DNA from: Cardiocondyla obscurior
Lineage: Eukaryota; Arthropoda; Insecta; Hymenoptera; Formicidae
NCBI RefSeq assembly: GCF_019399895.1
Contig: NW_027228801.1
Coordinates: 62,001 to 126,000, forward strand
DNA: 64,000 nt
Direction: 5' to 3'
Shown: piece by piece, positions 56,032-64,000 of the stretch
Layout: every line of letters starts with the position of its first letter
Numbering within the stretch: position 1 is the stretch's first letter
Program-made: the position numbers and the translations under genes
The notes under the pieces: generated by a model
Told to the model about the DNA's origin: nothing
The model's database searches: none
Seen by the model: the letters and a program-made list of their open reading frames with translations, nothing else

Positions 56032-57868
56032 CTATAATCTATTTTTGTTACAATATTTCTTTCTTATTATAATAATGGTGATAATAATAACCGTAAGCGC
56101 GGTTAATGTTGTACTTAATCCTACGGAGTACACTATTATTGTTTTTGTTTTGGACGCAATATTATTATTATCTAAGTCGGTGCGTAGTTTGTTTAAATCT
56201 AGACTTAATTGCGATAATTCGTTTTTGTTTCGTATAATCGGTTCCCTCTGTATATTTTTTAACTGTGACGTAATTTTAGCAATGTTGGTTCTATCTTTAA
56301 TTGGTATCATAGTAATATTATAGGTTGGTATATAAATATTGATGTCGCTTTCTCCTAGCAAGGTTTTAGACTGTATCGTGAGGTCGTTCGTACTTAATTG
56401 GCACACGTCTCTTAGTATTATTTTTCCTGACCTGATTATGTTTATTTTTTTACTTAGCTTATGTTTACATCGCAGTTCAATGGTCTGTGACGCGGTCGAG
56501 TATAGCCATGCTTGGGACTCGTTTAGTGCCGTCCATATGCTAACGTTAGTTATGATATGGCGGGTTTCGCATTTTTCGGGTTAATGTCCCGGCTCGGTGA
56601 GTGCTAAGACTTCGACAGGTGCGATATTCAATACATGGTATGTCGCGAAATTGTTTTCGCATATAAGTTTTTTATTGCCGCGAATACAATTATTTATTTC
56701 ATCGCGGGTTAGGCTTATATATTTATTGTTTTCTTTATCTAACGCGATATATTCATGCGCGGTTTTGATTGTCTTATAAATATTGACGTGGTCATACATG
56801 GGAAACGGTATGACTGCTTTCAATTCGTAGGTCGTATCGGTAACGATTGGAAACTTGATAATGATCATGAGAGCATTGTGATCGCAATAATGCGCGGTAA
56901 TTGATATATACTTCTCGATTTGATTCCAGTTTTTTCGATTGGTATCGAACGGGAATTGTGATCCTTCGGGTAATTGAATAGTTGCATGTAGTAGCTCTGT
57001 TATGATCTTGTCAATCGGTAATAGCCGTGCGTTAGTGATACTTTTTTTAGTCCAAGAGATAAAATTGATAGTGTCTTGTATGTCGGTCAGTAGATTGGTC
57101 ACGAGTATTCTTAATGTGTTAAGATGTTCCGTCATCTTCATTTGCCGCGTTATTCTATCTATCTGCTGACTTAGGAGGATAGTCGCGTTCGTTAAGACGC
57201 GGTCGTGTTGCTTGAGTTTTATCTCTAGTTCCTGTATATGGCTTATGTACCGTTTAATATTTTAAGCTGATTTTTCGCTACGTGTTGAGTCGTTTGCTGA
57301 CTTGCGATCAGCAGTTGTAACTGCTCTTGAATAAATTTTTCGTCGTTGACGTCCATTATACCGAATAAAGTTTTCTTTACTGTGCCTACTAAGTCTATTA
57401 GTTCTCTCTTAACGTGTTGGATTTTGTAGGTCGAGGTCTGTCTAGTGCGGTTATTAGTTTATTATTTTGCATTGTAACCAACATTGCTAAATTATGACAT
57501 TTGTCTTTTAATAATTCGCCATTATATGTTTCGTGTAGCTTATTACAAGCGTTTTCCTCGTTGTCAACTTGTTTTTGTAATTTCTTAAATCTAATTTCGA
57601 AATCCGCGATGTTTATTATTAATCCTAATTTCCATGTGGTGTCGGATAGCTGGAGAAGTCCGTGGTCCTCATAATACAATCCGGGTTCGTGAGTGAACTG
57701 TGTAATTGTATAAGATGCGGTTTCGATTGCGCCCTTCGCGGTGGTGAACGTTAATCTGAAATGTTCACTGGTTAGGTATGCGTGTGTAAAAGTGTTAGCA
57801 TATCGTACTGAATAGGTGTGTGAGTTTCGCGGATCGTCTTCATCGTGGGAATGAAGATGCAGCGTCGG
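56032..57868 (-). pseudogene. env: Envelope gene of errantivirus B, broken
   Basis: Homologous throughout to the copy A env gene, including the C-terminal membrane helix. Visible damage includes a TAA at 56581-56583 where copy A has CAA, and a one-base loss near 57242 within a segment readable in copy A. At its 5' side the frame is open up to about 57868, where copy A has a TGA, so each copy is intact where the other is broken. Confidence 0.8.
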
Positions 57869-58100
57869 CTAAAGATACGTACTTTTTATCTTTGGTATAG
57901 AGTTCTATGTACGGATAACAATTACTTTCTCGGAGCTTTGATTTATCAAAATTCGCTCTCGCTTCAGCATCAAAGTTTTTCGTTCGTCTTATTAGTAAGT
58001 CGTTGACGGTCGTCGCAGTCACATTAATCGTGTTATAGAGTAAAAAAAAGTAATTCAATCGTGTTATAGAGTAAAAGAAAGTAAGAGAGAGTAATTTCAA
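57840..58100 (-). other. Signal-peptide-like ORF upstream of env B
   Basis: An 86-codon minus-strand frame with a hydrophobic N-terminus, overlapping the start of the env region in another phase. It could be a leader exon or chance. The matching region of copy A is less open. Confidence 0.25.
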
Positions 58101-58162
58101 ATTTGTGTTAAAAATATATTATGTGTGTTAGTGTTTTTAATTGTTCTTTCTGTGTTTTCCAG

Positions 58163-58360
58163 TGGAATCGTAACAGTTTGTTTTTGTTTGCGAAGGGTGC
58201 TACTTGGTCTATCGGCCGAGAATTTGCTCGAGTTGCGTTGGGTTGCGGGCTGGGCATCAGGTGCGGTACTTATGGCATAGATTGGAGCCGCGTCTGACGA
58301 TGAGAACGACTCGTGATCTGGAGTATCGCCAGATGACTTTGGTCTCTGGCGCTTTTATTC
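58163..58360 (+). CDS. Cysteine-rich antisense exon, errantivirus B copy
   Basis: Same position, strand, length (198 nt) and phase as 9022-9219 in copy A, with acceptor TTTTCCAG and donor GTGAG. The C-x2-C...C-x2-C cysteines are kept (VCEGC then ICSSC), as are WHRLEPRL-type residues. An in-frame TAA near its start (third codon) suggests this copy is no longer functional. A last exon could begin after TTTATGCTTAG near 58488. Confidence 0.5.
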
Positions 58361-58489
58361 GTGAGAAGAAATATTTTATTTTATTGTGTTGTGCATGGTT
58401 TTTGTTGTTGGTTTATTCTAAAAATATTTTTTTTTTTTTTTTACTGCTGTATTATGCTTAATCGGTTGCTTTATGCTTAGTATTCTATA

Positions 58490-58966
58490 AACGCTTTTAA
58501 TCTATTTGCATGTACTCTAATTGTTTTTCTACCTTTCCTTATACTATAATTAATATCGCTGTGCTTATGTGTTATTATGTACAGTCCTATCCAAAGCGCG
58601 TCTAATTTTTTGGATCGGCTGCGTCGAACTGTTTCGTCGTAAAGTAGAACGGAATCTCCGACACTAAACTCGCGTTTTCGGGAATTTTTATCATAGTTTT
58701 CTTTCGCCTTTTCTTTCTTGGTTTTTACGTGATCATGTGCGAGGGAGTTAGAGACCCGTTATCGTTCGCGTAGTTCATTCGCGTAATCGTCGTATAAGTA
58801 TGTTTCTTTCGGCGCGGTTTTAAGTGCTGTCGGTAATGTAGCACGGTGTCCATAAATGAGTTCGAAAGGGGTCAATCCAGTTGCCGTATGTGGGACTGTA
58901 TTATATGTAAACATTTCGTATGGCAACCATTCGTCCCAATCGGATTGATCCTCGTTAATATAATAT
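58490..58966 (-). pseudogene. pol: C-terminal part of errantivirus B pol (integrase end)
   Basis: Matches the last ~160 codons of copy A Gag-Pol with frame damage near 58760. It is cut at 58966 by solo LTR-D copy 2, and the upstream integrase piece resumes at 60241. Confidence 0.8.
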
Positions 58967-60240
58967 TGTTGAAACGACCTGCTTTCGCGGCGGGTCTCGA
59001 ATGTCGGGCCAGCGAGCCCGGGACGCTCGTCGGGACGCACGATTCGAGTGTGTGAGGTCGTGAATGCACCGAGACGGAGTTCGTAAAAGAAAAAGCTATT
59101 TACTAATTAACTACGACGTCCGCTTGGTCAAGCGGCGCCGATATATATACATATATATAACAGAAAGAATATAATGAATGTGCGGCGCGAATATAGTTCG
59201 TCGGTGGGCGCGTCGGCCCTTTAGATCTCGATTGATGTAACGCGTGCGCGAGACGTAAATTCGCGGATGGTCGCGGGTGCCCCACGTGAGGCGCGGAGGG
59301 TGGCGCGGAACAGTGGGCGCGGTTTTCGGCGCGGATCGTAGATCCTGCGATCGCTTCTGTCGGAAGGACCGACGGGACGCGGGACGCGGGCGCGAAACAG
59401 TGGACGCGGTTTTCGGCGCGGATCGCAGATCCCGCGATCGGTCCTGTCGGAAGGACCGGCGGTACGCGGGACGCGGGCGCGGAACGACGGGCGGGGCCCG
59501 CCGTACTATTGATCGCGGTGAGATACGGTTCGATCTAGGGCGCGGTATGAAATCGCTATGCGTCGGTGGATCGCGGATGACGTGATGCGTTCGGGCAGGA
59601 TGCACCTTGACCGGTGTCGTTAGCCAAGAGTTCTTGGCCGAGGCGGAGATCTCTCCGCCCCGTAAATCACGACGGTGCGACGGGATCTTAATGCGTTTCG
59701 AGCCTTTCCGTGCCGCAGACGTAGGATCGAGAATCCTCGAAGAAGGCGGAGTGCGCTCCACCCCACGAGCTAGTCGTGCGTACGTTAGAATTCGGAACGA
59801 GAGGATCGTGAGCGCCAGGAGCTCCTGGCCGAGACGAAGATTGCTTCACCCTGTGGTTTCGTGCTCTAGGATCGGATGTTCGCTCGAGAGCGAACGGATC
59901 AGGACGGTCCCGCTGAGTCCTGGCGTCGACTTTTTATACATAAAAAGTGACGGCGCAGGGTTGCCGGGGCTCAACGGGGTACGTGACGTTCCCGACGTGT
60001 GGCGCCGAGGCCCCGGGATGCGGCGCGCTCGGAAACGACGGGCCTCGACGTCGACGGCGCGGTTCGGCGGCGCTCGGGAACGCTCGGCTAAGTCCGCGGA
60101 TGGACTTAGCCGCGGAACGGCTACGCGTTGCCGTGCTATTCCGACGTGTATAAAATTATAAAGTTTGGGGCGCACCGCGTACCGGGCCCCGCCGGCCGTT
60201 GTTGTGGCCGGAACGGTGCATCGCCGGATGCACCGTTACA
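58967..60240 (-). mobile_element. LTR-D copy 2, solo LTR inside errantivirus B pol
   Basis: Inverted match to 40114-41332, beginning (minus strand) TGTAACGGTGCATCC and ending GTTTCAACA. A TATA-like TATGTATAAAAAG is kept near 59940. Errantivirus integrase sequence lies directly on both sides, which fixes the ends. No clean target duplication. Confidence 0.75.
59297..59490. repeat. ~94-bp tandem duplication in LTR-D copy 2
   Basis: GACGCGGTTTTCGGCGCGGA and the following GATCGCAGATCCCGCGATCG recur about 94 bp apart, slightly more than two copies. GC-rich. Confidence 0.7.
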
Positions 60241-60392
60241 TCGTAGATACTCGGTCAGTACTCGGTACGATCGTTCAAGTGCGCCGTTTGTGTGCGGATG
60301 ATATGCAGTAGTTAGAATTTTTTTGATCCGTAATAACTTGCAAGTATTTTTAAAAACACTGCTCGTAAAATTTGTTCCTTGATCGGATAGCA
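60241..60392 (-). pseudogene. pol: Integrase fragment of errantivirus B
   Basis: Matches copy A near 9811-9968 (the region of the integrase Asp and Glu). Similarity stops at about 60392. Confidence 0.75.
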
Positions 60393-60402
60393 CAAACGCG
60401 CA

Positions 60403-60765
60403 ATGCAAATTTTTGCATGTAACGAGCGTAGAGCAGGCTCGTTACGAGTCCACTGGATGACGTCAAGTAAATTGCGGTATGAGGTGGGACGCACTCTGCA
60501 AAATTCCAACATCTGCGGAGATTACAAGACGGGCAGGTGTACGAGGGCGGACTACCAACGTCGGCATATCGGGCACCAAGACAAACTGGAGTGCATAGTA
60601 TGTTGTTGTGAAATAGTGATGGACACGTTCGGGGCGTCTAATTACGGGCACGTATATTGCTATACCTGTGCTCTTAAGTGCCAAGGGCCTCTGCGTCCGT
60701 ATCAAATGTTGACGGTTGTGTGCCCGGTATGCCGAACTGTATCGAGTTATAAACAGTTGCATTAG
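60403..60765 (+). CDS. RING-finger protein, partial or first-exon unknown
   Basis: 120 codons. A Cys-rich N-terminal stretch (ICGDYKTGRC...HIGH) resembles a CCCH zinc finger. It is followed by a RING-type pattern: CIVC, then NYGHVYCYTC, then CPVCR. RING domains usually recruit ubiquitin-conjugating enzymes. The end at TAG 60763-60765 follows the last Cys pair by ten residues, so the domain is complete. Directly after the errantivirus break, the first codons may belong to junction sequence, and MTSSKLRYEVGR could be a later start. It shares the CCCH-plus-RING plan with the gene at 61560-62118 but little else. Confidence 0.55.
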   Translation: MQIFACNERRAGSLRVHWMTSSKLRYEVGRTLQNSNICGDYKTGRCTRADYQRRHIGHQDKLECIVCCCEIVMDTFGASNYGHVYCYTCALKCQGPLRPYQMLTVVCPVCRTVSSYKQLH

Positions 60766-61559
60766 CTCATGTTGTTTTTTGCTTGTGTTGTTTTTGCGTA
60801 TATCGTTTTTTTTGCATGTGTTGTTTTTTATACTTACACCATTTTTTAATTTTTCATTAATGTAATTTTCTTTTTTATGTTTATCATTAGTTTAGTTTTT
60901 CTATTTTATGTTTATACCGTTTTATAATTTTTCATTAATGTAATTTTGTTTTTTATGTTTATCATTAATTTAGTTTTTTCTATTTCATGTTTTATCTATA
61001 ATATCGTTTTAAGTTTTAGTATATAAGGTATTAATCTAAGATATAAAATAAATATTATATAAAACATATTTTATTTTTTTTTGTATATGAACATCTTTTA
61101 GAAATTAAAAACTAAACTTACAAACTAATGAACATGTGTGCAATTACTTTATATAAAACGATTATCATATAAAATTAAAAGTTTTTTTAATAAGACATAT
61201 TAAGTAATTATGATAAAATGAATAGAATATAAAATGAATATAAAATGAATATAATATAAAAAATATAATATAAAATGATTATGGTATAAAGTGATTATGA
61301 TACAAAATTAAAAAATGATTATAATATAAAAATTACAAACTACACATATATAAAATGAATATAATAAAAATGAATATAAAATTAAACTTAACCTAAACTT
61401 ATTAACTAAAAATTTTTTTTTCGGCGTCATATTCTTGGAGTTTTTAGTCATTGTTTGAAACGAAAAAAGAAATTATTAAAAAGAATATAAAATAAAATTT
61501 ATTAAAAATAATAAATAAAATTTATTTAAAATATACTTACATAGATTTATCTGCACCTT
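60766..61559. other. AT-rich spacer with a 77-bp repeat
   Basis: AATTTTTCATTAATGTAATTTT starts at 60849 and again at 60926, and the following TATGTTTATCATTA is repeated too. Further on are many ATAAAATGAATATAA-type units (61200-61380). No gene. Confidence 0.6.
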
Positions 61560-62118
61560 CTATTGTCTGTACACCGTGCAGAGATATTTAGGTATTTGAC
61601 CCTGCATTGAAAAAGGGATCACTTTCATGCACGGTGTGCAATAGGAGTGCCCACAAATCAAAGCTTGAACCCCCTTGTAGTGGTGTACCATGCAGAAGTT
61701 GCATCTCGGCGTGTTATCCTCTGTAAGTTAAAAAAAAAATTAATATTAATTTTTAAAACAAAAAAAAAATTAATTATTTTAGTAGGAAAAAAAAAAACTT
61801 ACTGGGGAATTTTCCATTATCGCAGGAGAGGCACTCCCACATACACTCTCCAAGAAAAATTTTGATGCACGTGTGAGGCTTCTGATCCGGCGGGTATGTC
61901 TCGCGAAGTAGATACGCAAGGCGTTTTACTTCGCGAAATGCCGTTTCTGACATAGGCCGCACAAGGTTGTTAATTTCATCCACCTCATCCTGCGTAAGGT
62001 GGACAAATTTGCATGTGCTACCTGTTAAGCACGACGATTTCGTGCACCGCCGGACCTCGTGAAACATTTTACAGTCAGATCTGGCACACACCTTAATCAG
62101 GTAGTTTTTGCAACTCAT
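61560..62118 (-). CDS. CCCH-CCCH-RING protein, two exons
   Basis: Exon 1 (62118-61803, ATG MSCKNYLIK) ends at donor GTAAGT. Exon 2 (61720-61560) begins after ATTTTAACTTACAG-type sequence and joins in phase to give 158 residues. Two CCCH-type fingers lie at residues ~3-19 (CKNYLIKVCARSDCKMFH) and ~24-40 (CTKSSCLTGSTCKFVH). A RING-like domain follows (CNFCMVHH, ICGHSYCTPC, YLCTVYR), with the last Cys apparently replaced by Tyr. CCCH fingers usually bind RNA and RING domains act in ubiquitination; Makorins combine both. The missing Cys and a donor-like GTAAGT just after the stop suggest either slight decay or an unseen final exon. Confidence 0.6.
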
Positions 62119-62475
62119 GGTGATTGATGTGTAGATTTTTTTGTATAATTTAGATGAGATCTTGCCAAAAAGACAACAATAGCCAAAAAACAACAACAAT
62201 TAAAAACGACAATAGCAATAAATAACATTTATGTTATTTATTGTATTACACAACACAAGCAGTAATAAAAACAACATAAGCAGTAATAAAAACAACGTAA
62301 GCAATAAAAAACAATAAAAGCAATTTTGACGTCTGTACTTCTCGACTGGCGAGCGACCGACTGAAAATCTCGTGCTGCGTTTCTATTCGCTTCCATATGT
62401 GTGTTCGTAAATGCACAATGAATGATGCTTAAAGAAGCGGATATACGAGCGGACTTAAGGCCCTTTCGGTGTAAT
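62119..62475. other. Spacer with AAAAACAAC repeats
   Basis: Several copies of GCAGTAATAAAAACAAC (about 62240-62300) lie between the CCCH-RING and Tudor genes. No gene seen. Confidence 0.5.
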
Positions 62476-63030
62476 TCATTCAGCCGGCGTATGGATCCAC
62501 ATGATGAAACTTTTTGCAATACCCAGGTGTATAAATAAGGTTGACATATCTATCGGGTGCACGTTTTCTGTTTGCCCGACTCTGATTACCGAAACAAGAG
62601 CCGCATCGCCAGTGAGAATATCATTGATGGTTATCCACCCCCGCGCTTTTTCCATGATTATTCTAGCGAGCGTGACCTCTTGCTCCGTCCACACCTGGGC
62701 TCGCAGAGGCAAGATTCCATCTAGAACATACGGTATCGCCTGCCACTTTATTTCACAGAATCGTTCCTCCAGTGGGAAACACTCATGAGGTAGTCTACAG
62801 GTTCTGCGAGCCCAGTCGCGAAGATGTACCGTAATCGACGTAGCACTAACATCGTCAACGATTCCTCTTTGCCACTTTACACCTTCTCGGATGGCAACAA
62901 GGGTTCCCACTGTAATTTCATGTGGTAACAGCATGAGGTTGGCTGCTGCAATCCTCATAAATACAGTCAATTGTTCAAGCATCTTCAAATGACCCTTCTC
63001 TCCGTTAATTAACTTCACCCAAAATAGCAT
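62476..63030 (-). CDS. Tudor-domain protein
   Basis: 184 codons from the ATG at 63030, preceded in frame by a stop. The pattern fits a Tudor barrel with SN-like extension: VGTLVAIREGVKWQRGIVDD, then VHLRDWARRTC in place of the usual D-Y-G, then LPHECFPLEERF and IPYVLDGILPL. A further alpha/beta part follows (TLARIIMEKARGW). Tudor domains of this type bind methyl-arginine in Piwi-pathway proteins in animals. The aromatic cage is only partly visible. No intron seen. It lies in tandem with the CCCH-RING gene on the same strand, about 360 bp apart. Confidence 0.6.
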   Translation of the reverse strand: MLFWVKLINGEKGHLKMLEQLTVFMRIAAANLMLLPHEITVGTLVAIREGVKWQRGIVDDVSATSITVHLRDWARRTCRLPHECFPLEERFCEIKWQAIPYVLDGILPLRAQVWTEQEVTLARIIMEKARGWITINDILTGDAALVSVIRVGQTENVHPIDMSTLFIHLGIAKSFIMWIHTPAE

Positions 63031-63180
63031 TGTACGCGTATTACGCGTACTTCATACGGCCAGCGGGTCAGTTGTCTTATATCGATGTTGGAAATCATAA
63101 AAAAAAAATTTTTTATATTAAGCGATATTTTTTAAAAAGATATTAAAAATAATATTAGAAAAGATACTTACATTTTTTAA

Positions 63181-63471
63181 TTGGTAATTGGCAACGATCA
63201 GTTACCGATGCTTGGTTGCAAGGAACTGATCGCTCGACGGTTGAAGAACTTATCTCGATTCAAATTGTTTTATAGAGATAAAAATTATCGTTCTCACTCG
63301 CGTTCTCACTCACGTTGCCACTCACGTTGTCACTCACGTTACTCCCGCATCATTGAAAATAGACTGCTAAGAGAACAAAAGACTATGCGGCTAAATTCAA
63401 AGACTCTGCAAACGGGGGGTAGTTGCTATTTAGCAGGTGTACATTTCTTTTCTCAGAAAGAGATAAGGTAA
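63181..63471 (+). CDS. Short ORF with Ser/Arg/His repeat, doubtful
   Basis: 96 codons with a repeated 12-nt unit giving SHSRSHSRCHSRCHSR. It overlaps the first half of a 135-bp duplication. It may be chance, or the minus strand may hold an upstream exon ending at the donor-like GTAAGTATC (about 63174). Confidence 0.2.
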   Translation: MVIGNDQLPMLGCKELIARRLKNLSRFKLFYRDKNYRSHSRSHSRCHSRCHSRYSRIIENRLLREQKTMRLNSKTLQTGGSCYLAGVHFFSQKEIR

Positions 63472-63622
63472 CGATTTTTAATTCCCCCACATCATTGAAA
63501 AATAAACTGCTCAGATAACAAAAACTATGCGGCTAAACTCAAAGACTCTGCAAATGGGGGATAGTTACTATTTAGCGGGTGTACATTTTTTTTATCGGTA
63601 AGAGATAAGATAGCAATTTTTA
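63342..63622. repeat. ~140-bp tandem duplication
   Basis: Both copies contain ATCATTGAAAA, CTATGCGGCTAAA, CAAAGACTCTGCAAA and GTGTACATTT in the same order, starting near 63342 and 63487, with scattered differences. Confidence 0.75.
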
Positions 63623-63715
63623 AATACCGCGAAGTGAAAATTATTAATAAATGACTCATTATAATTTGAGAAAGGGTAAAAAATGTATCACATGATTAAT
63701 CAGGAGTAGGGGTAG

Positions 63716-63723
63716 AATATAAA
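63716..63723 (+). promoter_or_regulatory. TATA-like box upstream of the right-edge ORF
   Basis: ATATAAAG about 70 bp before the ATG at 63790. Consistent with a core promoter but not diagnostic. Confidence 0.35.
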
Positions 63724-63789
63724 GCATTTCTTAGGCCTCTCTTGTAACAACGCGCGCGAATCTCACTAGTGATTGAGCGATCGACGATA

Positions 63790-64000
63790 ATGAACGTTGA
63801 CGTGGGAATAGAAATCAGTGAGGAAATAGAAATAGAAATCGGTGAGGAAATAGAAATCGACGAGGTTCATCCCCTGTCGGAGGATAGTGCCTGCGAAACC
63901 GACGATGACGACGAAACGGTTGAAAATACTACGCGCAAAACGATCAATTTACGGAATTTAACCGCGATTAATCTGCGTACGAAATTTTGTGCCATATATT
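63790..64000 (+). CDS. Acidic N-terminus of an ORF running off the window
   Basis: Open from the ATG at 63790 to the window end (70 codons, partial). It starts MNVDVGIEISEEIEIEIGEE, with repeated (E)EIEI units from a repeated GAAATAGAAATC, then SACETDDDDE and a basic stretch (TTRKTINLRNL). It is the first exon or beginning of a longer protein; no domain visible yet. A TATA-like box precedes it. Confidence 0.5.
   Translation, partial: MNVDVGIEISEEIEIEIGEEIEIDEVHPLSEDSACETDDDDETVENTTRKTINLRNLTAINLRTKFCAIY

Overview
The window looks like a transposable-element island in an insect genome. A hymenopteran such as an ant is plausible from the mix of elements (Tc1/mariner, hAT, Kolobok-like, errantivirus, gypsy, long solo LTRs), but nothing here proves the taxon. 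I recognise no ordinary host gene. Almost every long reading frame is a transposase, a retroelement protein or an accessory frame of a mobile element, and most carry stops or frameshifts.

Layout, left to right. 1-1473 is the end of a Tc1 element inserted in an older transposon-like ORF (1476-3364, two in-frame stops) that has ~75-bp subterminal repeats. 5602-17292 is a ~2.5-3 kb solo-LTR-like element (TGTTACGTC...GACGTAACA, here 'LTR-2.5') split by a complete errantivirus (copy A, minus strand, 6364-15097) with identical-looking 403-bp LTRs and the 4-bp duplication AAAT. 17579-33882 is a Tc1/mariner-type element (TA duplication, D35E transposase) holding a Kolobok-like transposon (Kolobok-1, 17870-31911, TTAA target). 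Kolobok-1 has itself received a gypsy element (18430-23730, duplication CATG), a MITE (26849-27414, TA) and a second LTR-2.5 (27771-30311, duplication CTTG). 34052-37492 is a hAT element (duplication CCGCACTC) inside another inverted-repeat element. 37.7-42.4 kb holds an LTR-2.5 fragment, three hairpin MITEs with TACAGGGTGT-type ends, a ~1.2 kb solo LTR (LTR-D) and a 297-bp solo LTR (duplication ATAT).

44760-60392 is a second, decayed errantivirus (copy B). It is interrupted at TTAA by a 10.7-kb Kolobok-like element (Kolobok-2, 45306-55983) and again by a solo LTR-D. Kolobok-2 carries a two-exon gene for a ~1144-aa transposase fused to a YqaJ-like nuclease and a Ulp1-like protease. It also carries a 3.9-kb palindrome with a three-exon Pro/Met-rich gene in each arm and nested hairpins with tRNA-like sequences. 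A 40-bp hairpin satellite lies at one end.

The right edge (60.4-64 kb) differs: a RING protein, a two-exon CCCH-RING gene, a Tudor-domain protein and an acidic ORF running off the window. These domain types occur together in piRNA-pathway and E3-ligase factors.

The most unusual items are: a cysteine-rich exon antisense to both errantivirus copies whose differences are concentrated at third codon positions; an LTR-encoded protein whose start codon exists only after splicing; the palindromic gene pair in Kolobok-2; and the Tudor/CCCH/RING cluster. All comparisons were made by eye within this window.
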